Part shown: positions 1-6,460 of the stretch, one piece after another | How the letters are laid out: each line of letters starts with the position of its first letter | Numbering within the stretch: position 1 is the stretch's first letter | Assembly: GCA_018711985.1 (NCBI GenBank) | Contig: DVHS01000106.1 | Span: 1-9,492, forward strand | Length of the DNA stretch: 9,492 bases | Direction of reading: 5' to 3' | Source of the DNA: Egerieenecus merdigallinarum | GTDB lineage: Bacteria > Bacillota > Clostridia > Christensenellales > Aristaeellaceae | The notes under the pieces: generated by a model | What the model saw: the letters and a program-made list of their open reading frames with translations, nothing else | What the model was told of the DNA's origin: nothing | Databases searched by the model: none | Made by a program: the position numbers and the translations under genes

Positions 1-2
1 CT

Positions 3-560
3 CTTACCGAGGAGGAGCTGGAACGCACGCGCACTGCGCGCGACCGCAGCATCCGCATCCTGCAATTCACTCCGCTAGAGTACATCCCACCGGTATATTT
101 CGATAAATCCTATCTTTCTGCACCCGACGGAAGCGACCGCGCCTACGAGCTGCTTCGTCTTGCAATGCAGGATGAAGATGTGATTGGTATCGGACAGTGC
201 GTGCTCTGGAACCGGCAAAATATGCTGGCGCTGATACCCGAACCGGACGGTATCCGCGTGCAAACACTTTTTTATCAGGCACAAATTCGCACGTTTCCCC
301 GTCCTTCGGGCAAGACCGAGGTTTCGGAAGATGAGCTGAACATGGGCCGGCTGCTCGTGCATAGCATGATCGCGCCCTATGCACCGGAGAAATATCGCGA
401 TGAATACGAAGAGCGGCTGATTGCCGCCATCCAGCGAAAGATCGACGGGCAAGAAATTGTCGCCGCAGCAGAACCACAGGGCGGCATCGCTGATCTCATG
501 GAAGCATTGAAAAAGAGCCTCGCGCAGGTGAAGGTTCCTGAACCAACAGGTGCGCACTGA
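3..560 (+). CDS. ku: Ku protein, DNA end-binding factor of bacterial NHEJ (3' part; 5' end outside window)
   Basis: Bacterial Ku forms a ring-shaped homodimer that threads onto double-strand DNA ends and recruits a ligase. The reading frame is open from the left edge (first complete codon at position 3) to a TGA at 558-560, giving about 185 C-terminal residues. Recognisable Ku core signatures are the segment reading ILQFTPLEYIPPVYFDKSY, followed by a YELLRLAMQ helix, IGIGQCVLWNRQNMLALIP, and the later LLVHSMIAPYAPEKYRDEYEE stretch, all in the order typical of prokaryotic Ku. The tail ends shortly after a short helix (residues ADLMEALKKSLAQ) and lacks the long Lys-rich extension of some actinobacterial Ku proteins. 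The TGA overlaps the ATG of the ligase by one base, implying translational coupling and joint function. The internal ATG at 165 is not the start, because homology continues upstream to the window edge. Confidence 0.93.
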   Translation, partial: LTEEELERTRTARDRSIRILQFTPLEYIPPVYFDKSYLSAPDGSDRAYELLRLAMQDEDVIGIGQCVLWNRQNMLALIPEPDGIRVQTLFYQAQIRTFPRPSGKTEVSEDELNMGRLLVHSMIAPYAPEKYRDEYEERLIAAIQRKIDGQEIVAAAEPQGGIADLMEALKKSLAQVKVPEPTGAH

Positions 561-1474
561 TGGATCTGTTTGAAGAACGGGGCGCGCAACCCATGCTGCT
601 TGCACAGCGTCACCAACCTATAGAGTCCAGCGAGTGGCTCAACGAACTCAAATTGGACGGCATTCGTTGCATTGCCTACCTGTCGGCGGAGGGAACCGAC
701 CTTCGAAACAAGCGAAATGTGCGATTACTATCCGGGTTTCCTGAGCTCACACGCCTGCACAAATACGTTGCAGGTACCTGCATACTGGATGGAGAACTTA
801 TCATCACCGGTGCGCAAGGTAAGCCGGACTTTGAAGCGCTCCAAGCGCGCAGCATGATGACGGATTCCGTGCGCATCCGCCTGCTGTCTCGCCAGCAACC
901 AGCCAGCTATGCAGCCTTTGACATCCTGTATTTGAATGGCGAGGATCTGACCGCTAAGCCACTGCACATTCGCAAAGAAATTCTGTCTGAAATCGCACAT
1001 GATGAGGAGAATTTTGCGATATCCCGAGTAGTTCCAGGAAGCGCAAACGCTTTGCTTCGGTTAACCGCTGAACAGGGTCTGGAAGGAATCGTCCAAAAAG
1101 AAAAAAGCAGCGCTTACCGCATGGGCAAGCGCTCAAGAGATTGGATAAAAGTAAAAAATCTCTTAGATGAAGATTTCCTCGCTTGTGGTTATATTGAAAA
1201 GAGCTTGCATACCACCAGCATCGTCTTGGGCAGCATAGATGTTCCGCCGCGCTATCAGGGGCATGCCGCTCTGGGTGTCTCTCGAGAAGCCGTTAAGCGC
1301 TACCCTACGACACATGTCTGCCCTTTTCCATCTCTGCCAGCAGGAAATGAGAACGCTGTTTGGTATCAAAATCCACCCGTATGCACCGTCACTTATATGG
1401 AGCGTACCAGCGCGGGAAGCTTGCGCCAACCAAGGTTTAAGGGATTCCGGGACGATTATTATGTTCCGCTGTAG
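560..1474 (+). CDS. ATP-dependent DNA ligase, stand-alone LigD-type ligase domain (NHEJ)
   Basis: This 304-aa enzyme should seal nicks using ATP through a lysine-AMP intermediate, joining ends held by Ku. Visible nucleotidyltransferase motifs are motif I with the probable adenylated lysine in ELKLDGIR (Lys31), motif III in ILDGELII (about 75-82), motif IIIa around YAAFDILYLNG (117-127), motif IV in LEGIVQKE (174-181) and motif V in DWIKVK (194-199). Residues from about 200 to the end fit an OB-fold, finishing with the SLRQPRFKGFRDD element that normally closes LigD-type ligase domains. No polymerase or phosphoesterase domain is fused, unlike full-length LigD, so any gap filling would need another protein. 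The ATG overlaps the Ku stop by one base. The product ends about six residues after the conserved RxD, so it looks complete although a prophage apparently begins just downstream. Confidence 0.93.
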   Translation: MDLFEERGAQPMLLAQRHQPIESSEWLNELKLDGIRCIAYLSAEGTDLRNKRNVRLLSGFPELTRLHKYVAGTCILDGELIITGAQGKPDFEALQARSMMTDSVRIRLLSRQQPASYAAFDILYLNGEDLTAKPLHIRKEILSEIAHDEENFAISRVVPGSANALLRLTAEQGLEGIVQKEKSSAYRMGKRSRDWIKVKNLLDEDFLACGYIEKSLHTTSIVLGSIDVPPRYQGHAALGVSREAVKRYPTTHVCPFPSLPAGNENAVWYQNPPVCTVTYMERTSAGSLRQPRFKGFRDDYYVPL

Positions 1475-1516
1475 ACGCTGAGGTAACGTCACTCATGTAA
1501 AAGTTCTGCCATATCG

Positions 1517-1574
1517 CAGCCCGCAAGCCGAGCTTCTGGCGAATCACTTCGCCGCCTGCTCAGTCTGCGGGCTG
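1517..1574. other. 58-bp imperfect dyad between convergent genes (terminator or attachment-site candidate)
   Basis: A 9-bp arm CAGCCCGCA (1517-1525) is matched by TGCGGGCTG (1566-1574). Nested on exactly the same centre (between 1545 and 1546) is a perfect 6-bp stem GGCGAA/TTCGCC (1538-1543 and 1548-1553) around a TCAC loop. Further pairs at 1530-1533 with 1558-1561 make about 20 of 29 symmetric positions. It lies between the ligase stop and the recombinase stop, where a bidirectional terminator is expected. There is no real T-tract on either side (TTTGG rightwards only). Serine-integrase attachment sites are also imperfect dyads of about 40-60 bp next to the integrase gene, so that remains an alternative. 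Confidence 0.5.
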
Positions 1575-1586
1575 TTTGGTATGCCG

Positions 1587-3212
1587 TTATATTGTAACCG
1601 ACGTCTCTGACCGGTCTTTCCAGCGGAACGTCAGCTGCTTTTGGGTTCTTTCCTGTCCCGAATAAACGATGACCTGATCCACCGTTCCTGCGAACATGCT
1701 CTCGTCGAAGTCTGCTACGTTCTCCAGCTGCCTTAGCCTTTGGAGATAAGCTTCCATTTTCCTGCGGCGACCGACCTTATCCATCATCAGATTCCTGACC
1801 TTCTGCGTCTTTGCCTTCAGCGCTTCGTACCGGGCATATAGGGGTTCTACCCGCCGGTTGTATGCCTCCTGGTCCTGGGCCTTCGTTGCGTTCTCCTGGA
1901 TCTGGCTCATGATCTGCTGATACACACGCTCCTGCTCCGTCTGCAGGCGCTCCGCTTCCCGTTCAAGATTCTCCGCATCGCTGAGCGCCAGCAAGACTTT
2001 AGAGCATGCGTCCACAATCTCCGTTTTTCGTGCTACAACCTCATTCACGGCCTGCAGGAAGGCTGCCCGAATCTCCTCATCCCGGAGGTGCGGCGAAGGG
2101 CACGGCCGGCCCTTTTCCTCGTACTTCCTGTTGCAACGCCAGATCCGCGTTCGATAGGCGTCCGTGCTGTGCCAGACCTTGCTTCCGTAATATGCGCCGC
2201 ATTCTCCGCAAACGAGCCGGTTTGAGAATATGCCGGCTGCGCTGGTGTGCCGCCCAATTTCCCGGCGGCGCTTCATTTCGTACTGCACCAGATCGAACAC
2301 CTCCGCGGTAACGACTGCGGGATGGCTGTTCTCAACGTAATACTGCGGCACTTCTCCTTTATTCACTTTCTTTTTCTTCTGCAGAAAATCCACCGTAAAG
2401 GTCTTTTGCAGCAGGGCGTCACCCTTGTACTTCTCGTTGGTTAGGATAGACTTCACCGTGCTATCCTGCCACCTCGTCTTGCCGGACGGCGTGGGAATTC
2501 CGCACCGGGTCAAGTAAGCGGCGATGCTGGACGGCGTTTCCCCGTCCAGAAACATGCCATAGATCTGACGGACAATTCGCGCTTCGCTTTCCACAATGCG
2601 CATGTTTCCGTTCTCATCCTTTTCATAGCCCAGGAAGTGGCCGTATGGCACGGACACCTTGCCATCTGCAATGCGCTTACGCCAGCCCCAGGTGACGTTT
2701 TCGGAGATACTCCGGCTCTCTTCCTGCGCCAGGGAAGACATAATGGTGATGAGCAGCTCGCCTTTGCTGTCCAGCGTATCGATGTTTTCCTTCTCGAAGA
2801 ATACACCCACGCCCTTCTCCTTCAGCTTGCGAATGGTCGTAAGGGTATCTACTGTGTTGCGGGCGAAACGGCTGACGGATTTTGTAATGATGCGGTCGAT
2901 CTTCCCGGCCATCGCATCTTCAATCATGCGATTGAAGTTCCTGCGCTTTTTGGTGTTGGTGCCTGAAATGCCCTCGTCCGCATAGACCTCGATAAACTCC
3001 CATTCGGGATTGGCCTGGATATAGCGGGTATAATAGTCCACCTGCGCCTCATAAGAAGTCAGCTGCTCCTCTTCATCAGTACTGACACGGGCATACGCTG
3101 CTACCCGCTTCTTTGCGGAAACTGCCGCGCGCTGGGGCGAAAACCGCTGCACGGTCGCTGGGATCGTCCGTACCCGCGTCCCATTCGGATTGACCCGGAT
3201 CCATTCACTCAT
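1587..3212 (-). CDS. Large serine recombinase with coiled coil (phage integrase), 541 aa
   Basis: Site-specific recombinase expected to integrate or excise the element through a 5'-phosphoserine intermediate. The N-terminal resolvase fold spans about 35-180, with nucleophile Ser44 in YARVST, the VYADEGISGT block (76-85) and the arginine-bearing KSVSRFARN motif (111-119). A recombinase domain follows (about 190-310, including LTNEKYKGDALLQKT). A zinc ribbon has Cys335, Cys338, Cys360 and Cys371. A strongly charged coiled coil runs from about 410 to 495, then a short C-terminal tail. This is the complete architecture of a phage large serine integrase, and 541 aa is normal. ATG at 3212 is preceded by GGAGG about 8 nt away. 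The start overlaps the end of the upstream recombinase by 8 bp, so translation is probably coupled. As the outermost gene of the element it probably sits next to the attachment site. Confidence 0.94.
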   Translation of the reverse strand: MSEWIRVNPNGTRVRTIPATVQRFSPQRAAVSAKKRVAAYARVSTDEEEQLTSYEAQVDYYTRYIQANPEWEFIEVYADEGISGTNTKKRRNFNRMIEDAMAGKIDRIITKSVSRFARNTVDTLTTIRKLKEKGVGVFFEKENIDTLDSKGELLITIMSSLAQEESRSISENVTWGWRKRIADGKVSVPYGHFLGYEKDENGNMRIVESEARIVRQIYGMFLDGETPSSIAAYLTRCGIPTPSGKTRWQDSTVKSILTNEKYKGDALLQKTFTVDFLQKKKKVNKGEVPQYYVENSHPAVVTAEVFDLVQYEMKRRREIGRHTSAAGIFSNRLVCGECGAYYGSKVWHSTDAYRTRIWRCNRKYEEKGRPCPSPHLRDEEIRAAFLQAVNEVVARKTEIVDACSKVLLALSDAENLEREAERLQTEQERVYQQIMSQIQENATKAQDQEAYNRRVEPLYARYEALKAKTQKVRNLMMDKVGRRRKMEAYLQRLRQLENVADFDESMFAGTVDQVIVYSGQERTQKQLTFRWKDRSETSVTI

Positions 3213-4545
3213 GGCTGTGCCTCCGTTTCATCTGTTCGCTGGCTCGCTTCCTCATCTCGTCCGTCCAGCTCTCTGCACGGGAACGATCCTGCCAGACCTT
3301 TTCCTCCGCATGGCCGTCCGCAAAGATAAACGCAACGCTGTTGGATGCGTGTATCCGGATTTCAGACAGGCAGCCTATGTTCTCCTCTGTGATCTCACGC
3401 ACGCCCAAGACTTCGCAGGCGAGGGTCAGCAGCGTCTCCTCCGGAATTTGTTTGGAGGCGCAGGCCGCTTTTCCCTTTTGCGCGTAAGTCAGGCATTGCC
3501 ACACGATGCGCTTCGGCGTACCCTTCCCGCTGGATCTGGTCCGCCGGTTATAGTGCGCTCCGCAGAGGCCGCAAATCACTTTCCCACTCAAAGGATAGCG
3601 TGCGCTTGTCGGCTTGCTTACATTCAATTGGGCCAGCCTGGCAGATGATATCGTCTGCGCTCTTTCGAACACCTCATGGCTGATGATCGCCGGATGTGTT
3701 TGTTCCGCATAATACTGCGGCAGCTCTCCACGGTTGTAGTGCTTTTCTTTTGAGAGGTGATCCGCTATATATGTCTTTTGCAAAAGCGCGTCGCCCGTAT
3801 ATTTCTCGTTCAGGAGCATTTCCCGTACCGCCGTGGCCGTCCATTCTCCGCCGTACCGGCGCGGCACCCCTTCCTCCCGCAGGCGCTTCGCAATCGTTGG
3901 GCTGCCGTCGCCTCGCAGGTATTCCGAAAAGACACGCTTCACAATCGCGGCTTCTTCCGGGTCAATTTCAATCTTCCCATTTTCACTGCGATACCCGTAC
4001 ATCAGCATCAGATTCATAGGCTTGCCCTCGGAAAAATCCTTGCGAATCCGCCACTTACAGTTGTCCGAAACGCTCTTGCTTTCTTCCTGCGCAAAAGAAG
4101 CGAGGATGGTCAGCATCAGCTCGCCATCCCCGCTCAGACTATCGATATGCTGTTCCTCAAAGTACACCGCTACGCCGAGTTCCTTCAGTTCCCGTACCGT
4201 TTCCAGCAGAATCAGCGTATTTCGGGCAAACCGGCTGATCGATTTGGTGAGGATCCGGTCGACCTTGCCCGCCCGGCACGCTTCCAGCAGACACTGAAAC
4301 TGTGGCCGCGCATCCTTCGTCCCTGTGTACGCCTCATCCGCATATACGCCCGCGAACGCCCAGCCCGGATGCTTTTGGATGTATGCACTGTAATAGCTTA
4401 CCTGCTCCGCGAGCGAGTGCAGCATGGCTTCCTTCCCGGTTGAAACGCGGCAGTAGGCCGCAACACGTTCCCTGCGGGGAACGGCCGCATGAACCGGCTT
4501 GACCCTGTGGATCGTCATGGTTCTGTTCTGCCTTGTGTTTTCCAT
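3205..4545 (-). CDS. Serine recombinase lacking the coiled-coil region, 446 aa
   Basis: Second large-serine-type recombinase, paralogous to its downstream neighbour. The catalytic domain (about 26-170) has Ser35 in YCRVST, VYADEAYTGT (67-76) and KSISRFARN (101-109). The recombinase domain (about 180-300) shares LLNEKYTGDALLQKTY and GELPQYYAE with the 541-aa protein. A zinc ribbon is intact (Cys325, Cys328, Cys351, Cys362). After it, only about 80 residues remain and the long charged helical region of the partner is missing; the chain passes almost directly to a short C-terminal tail. All visible catalytic residues are kept, so it is not an obvious pseudogene. ATG at 4545 has a strong AAGGAGG about 7 nt upstream. 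It lies 48 bp after the SHOCT gene and overlaps the next recombinase by 8 bp. It may act as a partner subunit, an excision-specific enzyme, or a recombinase acting on its own site. Confidence 0.9.
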   Translation of the reverse strand: MENTRQNRTMTIHRVKPVHAAVPRRERVAAYCRVSTGKEAMLHSLAEQVSYYSAYIQKHPGWAFAGVYADEAYTGTKDARPQFQCLLEACRAGKVDRILTKSISRFARNTLILLETVRELKELGVAVYFEEQHIDSLSGDGELMLTILASFAQEESKSVSDNCKWRIRKDFSEGKPMNLMLMYGYRSENGKIEIDPEEAAIVKRVFSEYLRGDGSPTIAKRLREEGVPRRYGGEWTATAVREMLLNEKYTGDALLQKTYIADHLSKEKHYNRGELPQYYAEQTHPAIISHEVFERAQTISSARLAQLNVSKPTSARYPLSGKVICGLCGAHYNRRTRSSGKGTPKRIVWQCLTYAQKGKAACASKQIPEETLLTLACEVLGVREITEENIGCLSEIRIHASNSVAFIFADGHAEEKVWQDRSRAESWTDEMRKRASEQMKRRHSHE

Positions 4546-4593
4546 GGCTTTCGCCTCCTTCCGCGACTATATTCCCTCTTTTTAGAAGAAGTA

Positions 4594-4812
4594 TCAACCG
4601 TCATTTGGATACAACCCGCCCCAAACCGGGGAGAATTTCTCCGCCAGAATTGGTTGGATTCTGACAAACTCGCCGCGGGTAATCAGCCCCTCGCGAAGCA
4701 GGTGCCGGATAACCGCCATGGCGGCGCGATAGGAAAGCTCACGCTGAAACTGATCTGGCGAAAGCAGCGGTTTTTGGTTTGTAACCGGTCCGCGCAAACG
4801 ATTATCCTGCAT
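4594..4812 (-). CDS. Small SHOCT-domain protein, 72 aa
   Basis: The product carries a SHOCT-like helical hairpin (about 27-62) with the characteristic pattern of a helix AMAVIRHLLREGLIT followed by a second helix starting GEFVRIQPILAEKFSP. SHOCT domains are short oligomerisation or nucleic-acid-associated modules; the biochemical role of this type is not established. Proteins of this size and pattern are often found immediately before serine recombinases in Clostridia mobile elements. The start at 4812 is chosen because AAGGAG (4819-4824 on the + axis) sits about 6 nt before it. A longer in-frame reading from 4971 would run through the body of the upstream gene and begins with an Arg-rich sequence unlike the family. 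It overlaps the preceding gene by 11 bp. Its position makes it a candidate accessory or directionality factor for the recombinases, which is inference. Confidence 0.82.
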   Translation of the reverse strand: MQDNRLRGPVTNQKPLLSPDQFQRELSYRAAMAVIRHLLREGLITRGEFVRIQPILAEKFSPVWGGLYPNDG

Positions 4813-5203
4813 GCCTGTCTCCTTTTCCAAAGCGGTGCGCAATATAGCAGGCATGTCCGCAGTATTTTCTTTGCAGATCATTGCCCATGAGCAGCCTTCC
4901 GCATCCCGCGCACCGCCGCGCGTTTTCCTTCGGGTACGCCTGCGTGCGCCAGTAGGCCATCCGGCACGCATCCGAGCAGAACAGCCGTTTTCTCCGTCCA
5001 GGGGTCAGAACAAGCGGCCGCCCGCAGCGAAGGCATGCCGCCTGATTCCCTTTTTCCTGGGATTGCAGCGGATTCACCGCACTGTCCCGCCGGCAAAAAG
5101 ACTTGACCGTATTGACGGACAGATTCAGGATCGCGCCGATTCGCTTATACCCTTCGCCCATGGCTCTCAACCGCCGGATCTCCTGCTGCTGTTCTTGCGT
5201 CAT
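4802..5203 (-). CDS. Helix-turn-helix protein with two zinc fingers (sigma-70 region 4-like), 133 aa
   Basis: Residues 5-39 form a helix-turn-helix (LRAMGEGYKRIGAILNLSVN, then TVKSFCRR) like that of sigma region 4 or resolvase-type HTHs, so DNA binding is likely. It is followed by two Cys4 zinc-binding units: Cys57/Cys60/Cys76/Cys80 (CxxC-x15-CxxxC) and Cys98/Cys101/Cys115/Cys119 (CxxC-x13-CxxxC). Proteins like this are often labelled sigma-70-like in databases, but no sigma region 2 is present, so a true sigma-factor role is doubtful. It is the first gene of the mobility operon and overlaps the SHOCT gene by 11 bp. ATG at 5203 has AGGAGGG about 9 nt upstream. It could be a transcription regulator of the operon or a recombination directionality factor; neither is demonstrated. 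Confidence 0.82.
   Translation of the reverse strand: MTQEQQQEIRRLRAMGEGYKRIGAILNLSVNTVKSFCRRDSAVNPLQSQEKGNQAACLRCGRPLVLTPGRRKRLFCSDACRMAYWRTQAYPKENARRCAGCGRLLMGNDLQRKYCGHACYIAHRFGKGDRHAG
4819..4824 (-). promoter_or_regulatory. Ribosome binding site deciding the SHOCT gene start
   Basis: On the - strand this reads AAGGAG, six bases before ATG at 4812, inside the 3' end of the HTH/zinc-finger gene. It supports the 72-aa start over the longer in-frame one. Confidence 0.75.
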
Positions 5204-5243
5204 GACTTTCTTCCCTCCTGCGTACTCGTAGATTCAATAAGCG

Positions 5244-5286
5244 AACCCCCGGCACTGCCAGTTGAGCTGACTGAGCCGGGGGTTTT
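5244..5286 (-). terminator. Strong hairpin terminator after the lysis genes
   Basis: A perfect 10-bp inverted repeat AACCCCCGGC (5244-5253) and GCCGGGGGTT (5275-5284) encloses a 21-nt loop in which CAGT and ACTG can pair further. It lies 59 bp beyond the endolysin stop and 41 bp before the start of the HTH gene, where late transcription would be expected to end. On the - strand the following bases are TTCGCTTATT, a poor T-tract; on the + strand the stem is followed by TTTT. Termination may therefore be partial, or the element may be bidirectional. Confidence 0.75.
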
Positions 5287-5342
5287 GACAGGTATGTTGT
5301 TCTATGCCTACGTACCGATATCACGCTTGGTTGTTGCCGTTT

Positions 5343-6431
5343 CTAGAGGATCCTGGAATACTTCCCGGATACCCAGCCGACCTGACCGTTAATCACAATG
5401 GCGTTCCAGCCGTTGCGGGCGGTGGCGATGTGGTCAAAGGTCATGCCCGCCCTGACCGTGGTGATGACGCGGTAGTTTGTGCCGTTGCCCACGCGGACAT
5501 AGACGCTGCCGCCGGTGATGGCCACCGTCGTGCCCAGCGGCTTCGGTTCCTCCGGCTCGGTGGGCGCGTTGGTCTCGCTTTCCTCGTTGTCCTCATTCCC
5601 GGCTTCTTCGTCGGAGAGGGCGTCCATGAGGGCGGCGTGGGATTTCTCGCCGTATTCGCCGTCCACTTCCAAGCCCTCGTCCTTCTGGAAGTCCATCAGG
5701 GCTTCTTTCGTCTCCGTGCCAAATTCGCCGTCCGCGCCGTAGTCGGGCAGCTCATAGCCCAGTTTCATCAGCGCTTCCTGCAGCGCTCTCACGTCCGAGC
5801 CTTCCATGCCCCTCTTGAGCAGGCGGCTTCCCAGAGGGATTTCCTTTTCCGGTACAGTGGCCGCGCCGTCGTTGTAATCAATAAACGGCAGCTTGTACCA
5901 GTGCGTCCAGCCGCGCCCCTTGATTTTCGTTTTCACGCAGCCATAATTAAACCCCTTCCACTCTACCACTTCGCCATTTCCAACGTAATACCCTACATGC
6001 CCGTCAAACCGTACTGCAAGGCCAACTTGTTCCGGCAAGCTGTCTATCGTGCCCCATTCGCAGCCCTGGGATTTCGCATAGGAAAACATTCCGTTTGAAG
6101 ACCGGTCCGGGCAGCCGTTGGATTCGGAGACCTTTTCTACATTCCTATCCGTGCCAATGGCATCCTTGACGCCCTGGCCACCGCCCGACCAGGCATATCC
6201 TTTTGCCGCGCCCATGCAGTCCGCACAGACTTTCTTGTCCGCTATGTCCTGCCGGTAGCGGCTCATACGGCTGGAACCATAATGCGACGGGTACTGTTTG
6301 CCCTTGCGGATAAGCAGGCTTTCCGTGCATTTGTGCAGCGTAGTGCCAAACCAGTACGGCTGACCGATCATGGACAGGCACCAGGCGGCAAAATGTTCGT
6401 TCGTAAACGGAGTATGGAGCCGGTCTGCCAT
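5343..6431 (-). CDS. Phage endolysin: NlpC/P60-type cysteine peptidase, PG-binding domain and SH3 domain, 362 aa
   Basis: Cell-wall hydrolase expected to cut peptidoglycan at the end of the lytic cycle after the holin opens the membrane. The N-terminal domain (about 10-185) carries a DCMG motif with probable catalytic Cys72 and GHVGYYVG with probable His145, as in NlpC/P60 amidase-endopeptidases. Residues 200-272 form a PG_binding_1 domain (LLKRGMEGSDVRALQEAL, then DGEFGTETKEAL). An acidic linker rich in Glu, Asp and Pro (273-298) leads to a bacterial SH3 domain (about 303-362: SVYVRVGNGTNYRVI, then GWVSGKYSRIL). No signal peptide is seen, consistent with holin-dependent release. ATG at 6431 has GGAGG about 8 nt upstream and lies 29 bp after the holin stop. 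The exact bond cleaved cannot be read from the sequence. Confidence 0.9.
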   Translation of the reverse strand: MADRLHTPFTNEHFAAWCLSMIGQPYWFGTTLHKCTESLLIRKGKQYPSHYGSSRMSRYRQDIADKKVCADCMGAAKGYAWSGGGQGVKDAIGTDRNVEKVSESNGCPDRSSNGMFSYAKSQGCEWGTIDSLPEQVGLAVRFDGHVGYYVGNGEVVEWKGFNYGCVKTKIKGRGWTHWYKLPFIDYNDGAATVPEKEIPLGSRLLKRGMEGSDVRALQEALMKLGYELPDYGADGEFGTETKEALMDFQKDEGLEVDGEYGEKSHAALMDALSDEEAGNEDNEESETNAPTEPEEPKPLGTTVAITGGSVYVRVGNGTNYRVITTVRAGMTFDHIATARNGWNAIVINGQVGWVSGKYSRIL

Positions 6432-6460
6432 ATAATTTTCCTCCCTATATCCTTTGCGGA

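Noticed and set aside
3190..4443. + strand open frames opposite the recombinases (3190-3648, 3757-4443).
   Set aside because: Both recombinases are clear by motif and full length on the - strand, and the antisense products show no recognisable domain.
4594..4971. Longer 125-aa reading of the SHOCT gene.
   Set aside because: The extra 53 residues are Arg-rich, overlap the zinc-finger gene in another frame and have no start signal, whereas ATG 4812 has a well-placed AAGGAG.
5285..5310. TTGACA on the + strand followed by a TATG-containing stretch, resembling a promoter.
   Set aside because: No good -10 element lies at the right spacing, and transcription would run antisense into the endolysin and late genes. 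The TTGACA partly consists of the T-run after the hairpin.
5342..5353. TCTAGAGGATCC, identical to part of a common cloning-vector polylinker (XbaI-BamHI).
   Set aside because: It encodes the natural last residues (R-I-L-stop) of the endolysin SH3 domain in frame, and no further vector sequence flanks it, so it is best read as coincidence.
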